This document shows, piece by piece, positions 42,442 to 55,085 of a stretch of DNA of 64,000 bases. The notes under the pieces were generated by a model. The model saw only the letters and a list, made by a program, of their open reading frames with translations, was not told the DNA's origin and did no database searches. Positions within the stretch are counted from its first letter, which is position 1, and the number at the start of each line of letters is the position of its first letter. The stretch is from the NCBI RefSeq assembly GCF_042186555.1, contig NC_133329.1:75780557-75844556 (forward strand). The letters run 5' to 3'. The position numbers were made by a program, and so were the translations under genes. The stretch is from Aquarana catesbeiana. Taxonomy: Eukaryota > Chordata > Amphibia > Anura > Ranidae.

Positions 42442-44745
42442 CGCTAAAATGGAAAATTGAATACTTACCTCTCTGTAATTTTCATTTCTTGGTGCCTATC
42501 CATGGCAACATACACACAATCCATGCATATGCTACCATAAAAGCACCAGCAAAATGACTTTTAGACTTTTTTTGCCATGAAAATCAGCCTAGTTAAGCTG
42601 CAACGGGAAAATCTGTTCCATGAAAATTGTTTGGGGGGGAGGGGGGGGGAGTGTAAAATGCATTACTTGGATTGAGCATGCATCTGCAAAACAAGTAACA
42701 AAACACATAAAACATTAAAATTTGCTACAAATTTTATTGGTCAACAAAGAAGGACTTGGAAAAGAGCAAGGAAAGCAAAAAACACGTCTGTTAAATTTGA
42801 GACACTAACAGAATATGGTTTTGAGGTCTGACCATTTTGCAGAGGAAATTAACAGGAGTTAAAAGGACAGCGCCCACAAACGGACAGTCTCTTAAGGATT
42901 TAAACATTAGTCACAACATCTTGAGGAAGATTTTGCAAAATAATGCAGCACGGACAATTAAATCAAAGTGAAACTAACAACCTACAAACGACACACATTG
43001 ACAAATATTTCTGGGAAAAATATCCCCCCCCCCCCAAAAAATAAATACAAACACCATAAAAAATACTTGCTCGAAAACACATCTGTTTTGCAAAGACATA
43101 ACAAACAAAATACAAACAAAATACAAACAGAAAATACATGTGTTACAAACTCTATAAGGACACCCAAATGTACTCTCTTGACACACACGCGGCTGGTTTA
43201 TATTCTAGTTATTGCCCTTAAAATGGGTATGGGGGTCCAGGTCCCACCCTGAGGGACATATATCAATGTCACCAATTTTGACAACCACCAAAATGAAACA
43301 AGGAGAAGTGCCTATAAAAATGCTAAATTGCTTAAAAGCTAGTAACTTGGGGGGGGGGGGCTTACTCCTGTAAAGTGGTGCATCTGTAGCATGTATCCAA
43401 AATGCTTCTTCCAAGATGTACGGCTTTAATTAAACCTAAAGATCTACATTGCAGCTGCAAAATCTTAAAAAATAAGTTTAAAAAAAAAGGCCTGCCCCCC
43501 CCCCAATACATACAAGGCCATTTGTGTCTGTTAAGGCTTTAAATGAGAACCCCACATGAAAAAACCCTCCCCAAAATAAAAAATATTGTGCCCCTCCCAA
43601 ACACTAACAAACCCCTAGCCAAACACACAGCGAGCCAGCCCATGAAAGGGGAGTGGAAGCTTGGGGGCAGGAGGGGCTCGGGCACCCCAAAAGTCAACCA
43701 CCTTGTTCCCATATTCAGGGGGACAAGGGCCTCTTCCATACAACCCTAGGCTGGGGTTGTGGGGGGCTGAAGACAGGGGGCTTTACGGAATGGGGAAAGC
43801 CCCTTTAAACTAGTGGGTACAAGGTGGTTTATGGTTTGTATTGGGCTGAGCCCAACATGCCCCAAAGGCAGGCTGCTATGTAGCGTGCATGTGGCCTGTA
43901 TGGTTCAGGAGGGGGTTGGGCGATCGCTCTTCTCGCCCCTTTCCTAGCTGTACCTGTTGTATGCTCTGGAAAAAGATGTGGTTTGTATTGGTGAAGGCAG
44001 CTCATGGCCTTTTGAGAATGGAGTGGAGTTCCCCTTTAAAAGCAAAAGCTAGCCCAAGGAAATCATATGTATTAGAGGGGGAAGGTTAAATGCCCTTTTA
44101 GGCTTTAAAAAAGGAACTAGAGGAGAGAGAGTCTTTTTACATAATTCTAACAAGGTACATGTCACATGTTGGCAACATAACACTCTAACATGACCTGTGT
44201 GCAAATCTCCTTAAAAAAAAAAACATAAAGGTGAACCAGCTTAAAAAAAAAAAAAATTGACAAGATTAGAGGTGCGCCTGTTCAACCCATGCAATTGCAT
44301 GTACATTGCTTAACATTTACTAAGATTTTGGCCGCGCAATGAACAAACTCATGTGAATAAGTGTAAGAGCCGCTTGCGCGTGCGCAGTGCTTACATTGAT
44401 TTCACGCAGTTCTAAACGCACTTGCAGGCGCAGCAGGCTATCTCTGAAAAAGTTACTTTCTCATTCTATTTTGGGCGTATTTGTTACTTGGGCAGTTGTT
44501 ACTAAACTTCCTCACATCACCCCATAATATTGGCACCTCCATCTTCTGTTAATATTGAATTGGAGATGCCGTGTGCCATGTCCATAGTGGCACACAGATT
44601 GCATCCTCCCATGCGCTGAGATCGCTATAGTAAATGGGGGATTCAAGCTCTGTTACCAGCGCACCATGTCGTCAATATGGAAATATGCGTTGCGCCTCTC
44701 CATGCGCCTCTACTGATGGCGCACGGCTTTCGTAAATCACCCCTC
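42442..44745. other. Non-coding sequence, A-rich and C-run-rich
   Basis: No recognised gene. Homopolymer runs of C (about 43,023 and 43,495) and G (about 43,349). 44,270-44,745 has TTTACTAAGATTTTGG-like and GCGCACGGCTTTCGTAAATC motifs that suggest a MITE end. Confidence 0.4.
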
Positions 44746-45870
44746 CAATGTTTATCAACACTGTTCACATGCCAAATAGAGAGCTACAAAGTATAATTGT
44801 TACTTTGTACTTACTCTGTTTAATCCAGCTTCCATCTGCAGACAATGCCAGTTAAAGGAGAAGTCCAGCCTGAGCTCGTTTGGCTGGGCCTCTTCTATGG
44901 GTCACAGGAGTGCAATTAGTTTTGAACTCCTGTGACCCATTCTCAGCAGAAAGCGAACTGAAGGGGGAGAGGAGAACTTCCGCTTGGATCGCCTAGGTGG
45001 CCCGGGTGGAAGTGGGAGTAGGTACCTGCAGAGGTGGCTCTTTAACCACTTGCCCACTGGGCACTTAAACCCCCTTTCTAACCAGACCAATTTTCAGCTT
45101 CCGGTGCTCTCACATTTTGAATGACAATTAATCAGTCATGCAACACTGTACCCATATGAAAGCTTTGCCTTTTTTTTTTACACAAATAGAGCTTTCTTTT
45201 GGTGGTATTTGATCACCTCTGGGGTTTTCATTTTTTGCGCTATAAATGAAAAAATTCTAAATTGCAAAAAAATGCATTTTTCTTTTCTTCTTTCGTTTCC
45301 TTTATAAAATTTAGCAAATTAGTAATTTTGCTTCTTAAATTTTGCCCAAAATTTATACTGCTACATATCTTTGGTAAAAATAACACAAATCAGTGTAAAT
45401 TATTTGGTCTGTGTGAAAGTTATAGAGTCTACAAGCTATGGTGCCAATCATAGAAAATTGATTACACTGATGTACTGACGGCCTGTCATTTCTTGAGACC
45501 CTAACATGCCAGGAAAGTACCCCCCAAATTACCCCTTTTTAGAAAGTAGACATTCCAAGGTATTTAGTAAGATGCATGGTGGGTTTTTTGAAGTTGTAAT
45601 TTTTTCCCACAATTCTTTGCAAAATTAAGATTTTTTTTTTCTTTTTCTTTTTTTTTCCACAAAATTGTCATATTAATGGGTTATTTCTCTCACACAGCAT
45701 ATGCATACCAAAATTACACCCCAAAACACATTCGGCTACTCCTTCCGAGTATGGCGATACCACATGTGTGAGACTTTTACACAACCTGACCACATACAGA
45801 GGCCCAACATTCAGGGAGCACCATCAGGTGTTCTAGGAGCATAAATTACACATAAAATTTCTTGACTATC
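44746..45870. repeat. Dispersed repeat fragments, including TTTAACCACTT family copy 2
   Basis: 44,750-44,815 matches part of the inverted-arm element at 46,213-46,285. 45,040-45,870 is the family of 8,035 (AGAGCTTTCTTTTGGTGG at 45,187 and 8,191) and extends further to a block ending CTCACACAGCATATGC and beyond. Confidence 0.65.
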
Positions 45871-46136
45871 TTTTAGGCTGGGTTCACACATGTGCGGTGC
45901 GAATTCCAGCTCCGTTTTCTCTGCGAAGAGAAAAAACCATCTGTTCAGTGGTTCCTCTGCATTGTAGCTGCGGATCAGTGAGCGGGGAGAGGGGAGAAGT
46001 GTAGTGAGGAGAAGGAGAACATTTGTGTTCAGAATGGATTGCATTTTCAAATCAGATGCGTTCCCATAGAAGATAATGTGCTTGTAATTCGCACCGCAAT
46101 GCCCAGAAAACGCACACGTTTTTTGGGCAATGCGCA
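45871..46136. repeat. Truncated MITE beginning TTAGGCTGGGTTCACACATG
   Basis: A left terminus and GTGCGGTGCGAATTC interior are visible. The sequence TTCGCACCGCAATGC near 46,089 is partly inverted relative to it. The right terminus is not found. Confidence 0.5.
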
Positions 46137-47027
46137 GTTAAAATGGAAGCTGGGAGTTGCTGTGTAAATAAAATACAACAGCTCAAGCTGTTAAAAAAGG
46201 CAACCCGACACAATGTTTATCAACACTGTTCACATGCCAAATAGAGACATACAAAGTAACATTGTTACTTTGTACTTACTCTGTTTCATTCATCTGTAGA
46301 TCAAAAGGATGAGCTTCCATCTGTAGATCATTTCAGTTAAAGCAACCTGCCAATTAAAAATGTGTGTTTTTCAAATAAAATTGGTCTCTGTTTAACCCCC
46401 TAATAACTCATGCCCTGTGCACACGGTCTGACTTTCCGACGTAATATGTGCGATCAGAGCTTGTAGTCGGAAATTCCGACCCTGTGTGGGCTCCATCGGA
46501 CTTTTTCCATTGGAATTTCCGACACACAAAGATTGAGAGCAGGCTATAAAATTTTCCGACAACAAAATCCGATCCTTTAAATTCCGATTGTGTGTAGACA
46601 AATCCGACGGACAAAGTGCCACGCATGCTCAGAATAAATTAAGAGACGAAAGCAATTGGCTATTGCCCTGTTTATAGTCCCGACGTACGTGTTCTACGTC
46701 ACCGCGTTCAGAGCGATCGGATTTTCCAACAACTTTGTGCGACCGTGTGTATGCAAGACAAGTTTGAGCCAACATCCGTCGGAAAAAATCCATGGATTTT
46801 GTTGTCGGAATGTCCGATCAATGTCCGAATGTGTGTACAGGGCATAAATTTACCCTAATCACTTTTTTTTTTTTTACTGTTTTTTTTTTACAAAGTAACA
46901 ATGTTACTTTTTATGTCTCTATTTGGCATGTGAACAGTGTTGATAAACATTGTGTTGGGTTACCTTTTTTAACAGCTAGAACTGTTGTATTTTATTTACA
47001 CAGCAACTCCTAGCTTCCATTTTAACC
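46137..47027. mobile_element. Inverted-arm element interrupted by a MITE
   Basis: The left arm (46,137-46,285) and right arm (46,891-47,027) are inverse copies of about 135-149 bp, with GAAGCTGGGAGTTGCTGTGT paired with ACACAGCAACTCCTAGCTTC. The spacer contains a 435-bp MITE (46,410-46,844). Confidence 0.8.
46410..46844. mobile_element. 435-bp MITE with ATGCCCTGTGCACACGG ends
   Basis: ATGCCCTGTGCACAC at left and GTGTGTACAGGGCAT at right are inverse. Internal CCGAC/GTCGG repeats. Resembles the TTAA-flanked element at 32,908 in its CGTACACAC-type termini, but here no TTAA is seen. Confidence 0.75.
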
Positions 47028-47264
47028 ACTTTAAGACCGGCCTCTGGTAATAATACTGTGGCACAGCGGCCAGAGCAGGTTCACCAATGAATATATACAG
47101 TATGTACACATGCGCACTGGCGCGCCCCCTGGGGCATGCAGTGCATTGCTCCCATAACTGCTATATCACATGATCACAATGTCATCTGTTAAGGATGTGG
47201 CGGCCGGCTTCCCGGCCCGCTACTTCACGACCAGCTATTCTTCACACAGAATTCAGATCGGATT
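47028..47264. other. Non-coding flank of L1
   Basis: Begins with a TTTAACCACTTTAAGACCGG repeat end. No gene. The L1 target duplication starts at 47,265. Confidence 0.5.
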
Positions 47265-47439
47265 GAAAATTTGGAATTCGGGGGCAGGAGGCGGAGCCTA
47301 GCGGAGCAGACATGCATTGTTAGAGCTCCACACCGCTGAGGAGAGACGAGAAGGACAAAGCGGAGCCTGCAGGCTCAAAAGGTATCCATTTGAACCTTTT
47401 TGCCCCAGGGAACAAACTGTGAAAGTTTGGGCAGGAAAT

Positions 47440-48507
47440 ATGGTACTGGGAGGAAACCGTGGCAGAAATAAAAATCACCTCACAAAGAGCTCACAGGCAC
47501 TCACTGCAACTAAAGCAGCTCCAGTCACCTCACAAGATACAGCATCAGGGCGCTCTCACAGACAGAAAATGTCACAGCAAGACTCTCCATTTGAGTCAGA
47601 TACAGAACAAATCCTCTCACAAACTTCTCCACAAGCCTCCTCAGTATCCCCAGTAATATTATTACAATTTGAAAAGATGCTTCATAAGGCTTTAAAACAA
47701 ACCTCAGACCAAATAACAAAAAGCCTAACCAAAGAAATAAGAGAGCTGGGAAACCGCACCGCAGCCTTAGAAATAAAAATGGATGAAATTGAAATTAGAA
47801 CCCAAGAAAATATAACCGAATTGGAACAATTAAAAAAAGAGAATTTATTACTTCAAACTAAGCTAGAAGATTACGAAAATAGAGCCAGACGTTCAAACTT
47901 GCGCATAAGGGGAATACCTGAAACTGTGACAGACCTGCAATCTACTATTACTGCTCTATTACAAGAACTAAAGCCAGATATCCCTATTGAACGTTTAGAA
48001 CTGGACAGAGTACACAGAACCCTCACAGCCAAAAAGAAAGATGGACCCCCACGTGATATAATCACAAAATTTCATTATTACAGAACGAAAGAACAAATAC
48101 TAATTGCTGCAAGAGAAAAAAAGGAACTTAATTTTCAAGGACACAATTATCAAATTTTTGTTGACCTATCCCAACTTACTATTACTAAAAGAAGATCCAT
48201 GAAACCCCAACTAATGGAACTGCAACGCCACAACATTATGTATCAATGGGGCTTCCCCTTTTCAGTCAGATTTAACTACCAAGGTACAATTTACAGAAGC
48301 AGATCAGCAGATGAACTACAACAAACCCTTTTAAAATTAAATCTGACAGAACCCACAAGCAGCAACACTCCCACACGCAGAAGAATGGCATCATCTTCAC
48401 CTTCAGGCAGCACCCAGAAAATTTCAGAACAAAATGGGAATCATCAATCTCACAAAAGAGGCCGTTATGCCACATCATCCATGGACCAAGACGATTCAAT
48501 GGACTGA
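47440..48507 (+). CDS. L1 ORF1 RNA-binding chaperone
   Basis: 355 residues from the ATG at 47,440; an in-frame ATG at 47,317 would add 41 residues, but the inner start gives a usual ORF1p length. A coiled coil covers about residues 80-150. YENRARRSNLRIRGIPE marks the start of the RNA recognition motif domain, and the C-terminal domain contains HYYRTKEQIL and the R-R-x-M-K-P region. ORF1p trimers coat L1 RNA and assist target-primed reverse transcription (family knowledge). The tail is Ser/Thr/Gln-rich and acidic at the end. The frame is open throughout. Confidence 0.85.
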   Translation: MVLGGNRGRNKNHLTKSSQALTATKAAPVTSQDTASGRSHRQKMSQQDSPFESDTEQILSQTSPQASSVSPVILLQFEKMLHKALKQTSDQITKSLTKEIRELGNRTAALEIKMDEIEIRTQENITELEQLKKENLLLQTKLEDYENRARRSNLRIRGIPETVTDLQSTITALLQELKPDIPIERLELDRVHRTLTAKKKDGPPRDIITKFHYYRTKEQILIAAREKKELNFQGHNYQIFVDLSQLTITKRRSMKPQLMELQRHNIMYQWGFPFSVRFNYQGTIYRSRSADELQQTLLKLNLTEPTSSNTPTRRRMASSSPSGSTQKISEQNGNHQSHKRGRYATSSMDQDDSMD

Positions 48508-49479
48508 CATCCTAATTCCTGATATCTCTTCATTTATTATACTAAGAGATGGTTCACTATAAAAAACCTATATTTATAACTGAATGTAACTGCATTATGA
48601 TAGTCACACACTGTGTGGGATCATGTTACATTCCAGTTATATTTCTTATTACTTCTGATTCATATAGCCTTAGAATATATAAGTGAAATAAGGAAATTCT
48701 TGTTCAGTTATATATTATCAGGTAATAACAATAGATTTATTACTTTTTAGGACAAATATGTTCAATAATCCAGAAGTAATGGAAGCTTTTTCTTTCTTTT
48801 CTTACAACAAATATATTATTACCTAACTAGTTCCTAGAACTATGTTTTTGTTTATTCTAATCTGAAGCAATACAACCTCAATTTTATGAGTTAACATATC
48901 TAAACAGTTACATATGAATAAAATATGTAATTGTTTACTCTAAAAGGGTTAAAATCCCAAAATAATTCAAACTATCTTCATCAATACCAAAGTTATTAAC
49001 AGTACCTTTCTAACTGAATTATTTAGCCTAGGGCAAGACTAACCATACACAACCACCCTGGAATAAATAATTTCAACAAAAACTATATTCTGCACTCCAA
49101 TTAATGAAACATCATTTTGATGTCTTTTGACATAGCACTTCTCTCCTGTAAGCGGAAGATCCGTGTACCCCCATTAGCCCTCCTCATTCTCCCAACCATA
49201 TTATGTGGGAGTGTGACGAAGGCACTTATTAATAAATAAATAAATAATAAATAAATAAATTCCCCTGAGAGAGATATTTATTCTCTTTCACGCGTAAATT
49301 GTGATTACTTGCAAAAAATAATTTATACAATGTATCATCTAATCTGTTTTTTGTTTACTCTTTACTCCAGAATTCACTGGTTTCTTTTCTATCTATTCAT
49401 CTCTTCAGTCCACACAGGTTGATCTGCGCAGTCAGCTCTGCATAACAAAAAGTAAGTCAAAACTATTTGATCTATTGCC
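48508..49479 (+). other. L1 intercistronic region (about 970 bp)
   Basis: AT-rich, no coding frame. Contains the simple repeat AATAAATAAATAA at 49,227-49,260. It is long for an L1 spacer, so the real ORF2 start could be upstream and damaged, or the spacer may hold a later insertion. Confidence 0.5.
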
Positions 49480-52400
49480 ATGGCACCACTGAATATACTT
49501 TCCTTGAATGTTCAGGGAATAAATGTCCCTCAAAAAAGGACCAAAGCCTTCCGTACTTTCCATAACAAGAAGGCTCACATAGTATGCCTCCAAGAAACAC
49601 ACTTCACCAAAGATTCTACTCCAAAATATATTTCTCCTTTTTATCAACAAATTTACACGGCTTCTGCCTGTACCAAGCAAAGGGGAACTCTAATTGCATT
49701 TCACCGATCCACACCATTCACCTTATCATCAGAAATTAAAGACCCAGAAGGTAGATACCTGATACTCATGGGTTATATAATGGATACAGCAATCACGGTG
49801 ATTTCCTACTACGCTCCTAACAAACAACCTACACCATTCCTCTCACATATATTACAAGTGATTAATACACACAAAATAGGAACAGTGATAATGTGTGGGG
49901 ATTCGAACCAGGTCCTCCTCCCATTTCTAGATAAATCACCTTTTACACCATCCAAAATAACCTCTAGATTACCTTTTTCTCAACTTCTTTCCAAATACAA
50001 TCTGGTAGATTCGTGGAGAGAAAGTAACCCAATGAAAAAGAAATTCACTTATTTCTCCCACCCTCATCAAACCTTCATCAGAATAGATCATATTTTTCTA
50101 ACAATAGGAATGATACCAGAAATTATTGCATCAGATATAATTCCGATTCTGTGGTCTGACCATAATGCAGTATACACTACTATAGCCTCAGCCATACCAA
50201 AAGCGCATGACCCAACGTGGTACTTACCGGACATAATGCTCAAACACCCACTACATCAGATGGCCATTGAACAAGCTTTAAAGGAATACATATCAATTAA
50301 TAATACAACAGACATCTCCCCAATAACACTGTGGGAAGCTCATAAGCCTGTCTTGCGTGGTACAATACAAAGACAAATGGCACTATTTAAACGGGAACGC
50401 AAAAATCTAGCAAAAAAACTAGAACTCAATTTTAATGCAGCCTACATATCATTTCAAGATAATCCATCTCAGAGTACAAAATCTCATCTGGAAAAATCTA
50501 GATTGGAATACGATCTATTTCTCACTGAGTCAGTTGATAAATCCCTCAAACGCTCCAAACACAATTTCTACATGAATACAAACAAACCAGGTACATATTT
50601 GGCTCGGGCATTAAATTCAACTAACAAATCTTTCAAACCAATACGTTTGAAATTATCAAAAAATGTTTACACTTGTAATCCAGTTAAAATAGTCCATAAA
50701 TTTCACTCACATCTCGCAACTTTATACAAGACAAACAATGAATTTAATCCTACAGAGGCTGAATCCTTCTTCTCAAAAATAACCTTACCTGAGTTATCTC
50801 AGAATCAAAAAAGCAGTTTGGATGAGCCTATAACTATAGATGAAGTTGCTAACGCCATAAAAGACCTAAAACTTAACAAAAGACCAGGCCCAGACGGCTA
50901 CTCGGCTTTATACTATAAAACATTCTCAGAAATACTCTCTCCCATTCTCACTGAAACTTTTAACAAACTTCTAGATGGACATTCTTTTCGGCAAGAAACA
51001 CTAATGGCAATTGTTTTTGTTGATCCCAAAACCCCTTTCTGATGATACTTCCTGTGTGAATTATCGGCCTATCTCTCTGTTAAACCTCGATATTAAATTA
51101 TTAGCAAAAATAATAGCAAAACGCCTCAATAGCATTATAGGAAAATTAATACATAGAGATCAAGTAGGATTCATGCCAAATAGACAGGCAGGCGATAATA
51201 TATGCAGGGCAGTGTTATTGGCACATATTGCTAAAAAACGGAAAATCCCTTTATGTTTTCTATCTCTCGATATTAAGAGGGCATTTGACACAGTATCCTG
51301 GCAATATATGCAATATTCATTACAAAAATGGGGTTTTGGACCCCACTTTTTAACATGGATCAAAGCATTATATAATAAACCCAAGCCTATATAAAATATG
51401 CTGGATACAAATCTGAAGCCTTTAATATCGAAAGAGGTACCCGACAGGGTTGCCCATTATCTCCCTTATTATTTGCCCTTATACTCGAACCCATGGCCCA
51501 ATACATCAGAACAAACCAAACTATAACTGGCATTGAAGTAGGAGGTATTACACACAAACTATGTATATTTGCAGACGATATATTACTTTTTCTATCATCA
51601 CCACAGGTCTCTGGTCCTAACTTAATACCAACTCTTGATGGATTTGCAGCCCTATCCGGCCTTATGATTAATCCTAAGAAATGCCTAGTGCTTAATATTT
51701 CACTCACAAACATGGAATTGATCCCGGCTAGGGCTGCACTCCCATTCACATGGGCAGAAAAATCAATCCCATATCTTGGAATTCATTTAACAGCATCTCA
51801 TTCTGACTTATTCTCAACCAATTATCCTCCTGTATTAAGACAGATCACAAATCTAATAAAACAATGGTCGCAACTTCCTTTATCCTGGATAGGGAAGATT
51901 AATGCAATCAAAATGACTATTCTACCCAAATTGCTTTATCTATTCAGAGTCCTCCCTATTCCAATCCCTTCCTATTTTTTGAGAATAGTACAAAAAAAGA
52001 GCAACTTCGTTTATATGGGGCTCTTCTAAACCACGTATACCTATACACACACTACATCTTCCTAAAAATAAAGGAGGCCTGGGATACCCTAATTTTACTA
52101 ACTACTACAGAGCAGCACATTTGGCCAGTCTGTCCAAATACCATGCAAAACAGGAAATCCCATTATGGGTATTTATAGAGGCTTCAGAAAATGACCCTCT
52201 ATTAATATCAAATTTATTATGGCTTGATCCTAAAGACCGCTTTAAAATTCATAATCCCATAACTAAACACTTCTTATCTCTCTGGGATAAACTAAAAACC
52301 AAATATCAGTTACAATCTCCACACAATCCTCTCCTTTCTTTTATCAGAAATCCGGCCTTTTATCCGGCATGGATCTACCCAAATTCTTTTAAAGCTTGGA

Positions 52401-53273
52401 CAACATCAGGCATTCAGACACTAAATGACTTCATAGCATCTAAATCATTCCTTTCATTCCCATCGCTTAGAGAAAAATATGATCTACCAAACTCTGAGAT
52501 ATTTAGATATCTCCAAATCAAAAATTTCTATACACCATTCCTAAAAGGGGGATACACCATTATCCCAATTATCCATTTTTGAATCAATCTGTACAAAAGA
52601 TCCATTTGCTAAAGGTACAATTTCATCACTTTATAATCAATTATATGGAGTAGCAAATCTTAATAGACCCTCTTACGTTCAGAGGTGGGAGGAGGACCTG
52701 GGACGAACTTTAGAAGACACGGACTGGTCTAACATATGGCTCACATCTAAGTCATCTTCACCCAACATCTTAGCACTGGAGACAAATTATAAAGTCCTAA
52801 CTCGCTGGTACCTTGTACCCGCTAGAGTGGCAAAATATTCACCTAATACCTCAGCTCTTTGTTTTCGAGGATGCCCAGAAATAGGCACATATTTACACAT
52901 ATGGTGGACGTGCCCAGTAATCCAAACCTTCTGGAAGGAAGTCTTCGTGATTGCATCTAAAATATTTTAAAAAATAATACAACCAGATCCATATTTAACT
53001 TTACTTAATCTAAAACCGGAATGGTTAACACTCTCTCAATTCAAACTTATGATCCAACTAATAACGGCTGCAAAACAAACAGTGGCCAAGGCATGGAAAT
53101 CTCCTACATTGGTACTAGCAGAAACAATTCACAGAATGAATAATACAATGTCCCATGCTAAGATGGTAGCCATCGATCAAAATCAAATTCCAAAATTTGA
53201 AAAACTTTGGCATCCTTGGATAAAACAACAGTTCCTGTCAAACTTCAATGACTCTGTCCTGTTGCCATGGTAA
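49480..53273 (+). pseudogene. L1 ORF2 (endonuclease, reverse transcriptase) with frameshifts
   Basis: 49,480-51,042 encodes an APE-type endonuclease: SLNVQGI, LQETH, CGDSN and the terminal WSDHNAV. It runs into the RT N-terminus (RPGPDGYSALYYK). A frameshift near 51,030 leads to NYRPISLLN and LDIKRAFDTV. A second near 51,390 leads to TRQGCPLSPLLF and the catalytic FADDILLF (about 51,570). Others occur near 52,025 and 52,560, and an in-frame TAA lies at about 52,967. The Cys-rich C-terminal region follows (CFRGCPEIGTYLHIWWTCP near 52,860-52,915). All domains are present, but the product cannot be translated as one protein. Confidence 0.9.
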
Positions 53274-53717
53274 CAGATTAAATGACTTACAGAGACACCC
53301 ATTCTAAGGCTTCAAAGAGAACTAAAAAGAATAATAAACTGACGAGCGGGACAACCTTGAGGACCATACCTCTACCTTTCAACCCTTTTTCTTCTTTCTC
53401 TTTCCTTTTCTCCACCTTACGATTGAAGCTCATTATCAGAATTTATTTGACCTATATACACTCTACTTGTAAACAATATGTATAGTAGGTATAAATCATT
53501 TAAATACCTACAAAAGTAACTAAGGAAATGATATATATCTTTAATTTAGGTTTACGTGAACCCAATGTTTAATATTTGAAATTTCATGATATTTACCTAT
53601 ATAAACCCTACTGTAAAACAATGAGCTTACTTTATAGATCCTTGTAAACTTACTTTATGTATCTTTATAACATTGTATACTCAATAAACTTCTTTTGACA
53701 AGGAAAATTTGGAATTC

Positions 53718-54066
53718 ATTCGAGAATAAAGAAACCAAACGAAACACATTTTTCCATTCTGCACATGTCTATTGAATTTGTAGAGCACAAACAAAATGAT
53801 CAAAATCATATTGGTCGAAGCCAAAGTCTTAACAAAGCCGCACTCATTTAACATCGCATTAAGGTTGCATCAAGTCTCAGGGTAAAGTTGCAATAAAAAT
53901 CGCATGATTTTTAAGTCGGTCGCACAAGTGTGAATGGACTCCTAAGTTCTGGACCCCATATTCTTGATTTTTCTTAATTTTTTCAATTTGTATTAGGAGC
54001 TCTGTTAATAAAATCTGATTGCATAAAAAACAAAACAGTGCATTCAATCTCATATTGTTTGGGCTC
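53718..54066. other. Non-coding sequence
   Basis: Contains GTTGCAATAAAAATCGCATG...GTGTGAATGGACTCCTA, a MITE-end-like phrase. No gene. Confidence 0.4.
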
Positions 54067-54162
54067 AGTTACACTTGCTTCGGCTTCAACACACATTAAA
54101 GCGCCTTTTAATGTGTTTTTGATGCTTCGGTGAGGCTTCAAGCGAGCTTTGTCATAGACTTA
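54067..54162. mobile_element. Left half of a MITE split by a CR1-like LINE
   Basis: Starts AGTTACACTTGCTTCGGCTT. The matching inverted end (GAAGCAAGTGTAAACT) lies at 62,778-62,793. The sequence stops within GTCATAGACTT and resumes at 62,587 with CTTCTATGG, so an LINE insertion of over 8 kb splits it. Confidence 0.7.
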
Positions 54163-54563
54163 GAAATAGACTTGGGGAACCTAAATCACCGGGACCAGAT
54201 GGCTTGCACTCGAGGGTACTTAGGGAACTCAGTCAAGTAATTGCCAGACCATTGTTCCTAATTTTTACTGACAGTCTACTGACTGGAATGGTACCAGGTG
54301 ATTGGAGAAAAGCCAATGTAGCACGAATATTTAAAAAAGGGCCAAAATACATCCCTGGGAATTACAGACCAATTAGCCTAACATCAATAGTATGCAAGCT
54401 CTTGGAGGGGATGATAAGGAACTATATATACGCAAGATTTTACTAACTAAAACGGTATCCTTAGCAGTAATCAGCATGCATTTATGAAGAATCTTTCTTG
54501 CCGAACCAATCTATTAGCCTTCTATGAGGAGGTGAGTTGCCATCTAGATATAGGGATAATAAC
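54163..54563 (+). pseudogene. CR1-like LINE reverse transcriptase, 5' portion
   Basis: One frame (54,204-54,446) carries SPGPDGLHSRVL, TGMVPGDWRKANV, IFKKG and NYRPISLTS, the RT blocks of CR1/L2-type LINEs. It then shifts into a second frame (ending FMKNLSCRTNLLAFYEEV). The element is 5'-truncated and is cut at 54,563 by an L1 fragment. The 3' portion is at 61,493-62,586. Confidence 0.75.
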
Positions 54564-55085
54564 ACAGGAGCAGTGGAAAAGAATCCTGGAAATGGGTCCA
54601 GAGGTATCTGTCTCACCCCCGCAGAAGATATCCCACCTGATGTTGATAAATAGAGCTTATTATACTCCTAAGAGGTTGTTTAAGTTTGGTAGAAGATTAG
54701 ACGACAAATGCCACAGATGTCAGGGAACCAGTGATCTTATACACATGGTGTGGAGGTGCCCCAAACTGTATCGGTACTGGGAGGAAGTGCTTAAAACTAT
54801 AAGTTAAACATTTGAAATAACACTGAATATGGATGCTGTGGTATGCATATTGGGGTACGGGAAGGAATGGGGGGAGAGGAAGAGTACCACAATTGCAATA
54901 TTAAGGTGTTTGTTCCAAGCCAGAAAAATTATTGCAACTAGATGGCAATCTAGAACAACCCCTACAGCGAGAGATTGGATTCGGGAAATAAATTAGACTA
55001 TATGTAAAGAAAGAGCAGTGTCCAAACGGGGGAGACCTACAGGTTGTGATGTAGGGGGAAGGAGGAGGACTCGGGGTCCGGGCTG
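54564..55085 (+). pseudogene. L1 ORF2 C-terminal fragment
   Basis: The frame 54,564-54,807 ends in a Cys/His module (CHRCQGTSDLIHMVWRCP) equivalent to the ORF2 tail of the 47-53 kb L1. After a stop it continues in a weaker frame with a WIREIN...KERAV segment. It is 5'-truncated and lies inside the CR1-like LINE. The final 65 bp form the start of the hairpin's left arm. Confidence 0.65.

Larger units (their letters stand above)
47280..53702 (+). mobile_element. Full-length L1-type LINE with 15-bp target duplication
   Basis: The direct repeat GAAAATTTGGAATTC lies at 47,265-47,279 and 53,703-53,717, giving a 6,423-bp insertion. It contains ORF1 and ORF2 in L1 order, starts GGGGGCAGGAGGCGGAGCC and ends CTCAATAAACTTCTTTTGAC. 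The preserved duplication suggests moderate age, yet ORF2 carries several frameshifts. An (AATA)n-like stretch occurs at about 49,227-49,260. Confidence 0.93.

Noticed and set aside
47317..47439. Upstream ATG extension of L1 ORF1
   Set aside because: In frame but gives an atypical leader; the ATG at 47,440 gives a normal ORF1p length. Kept as an alternative start.
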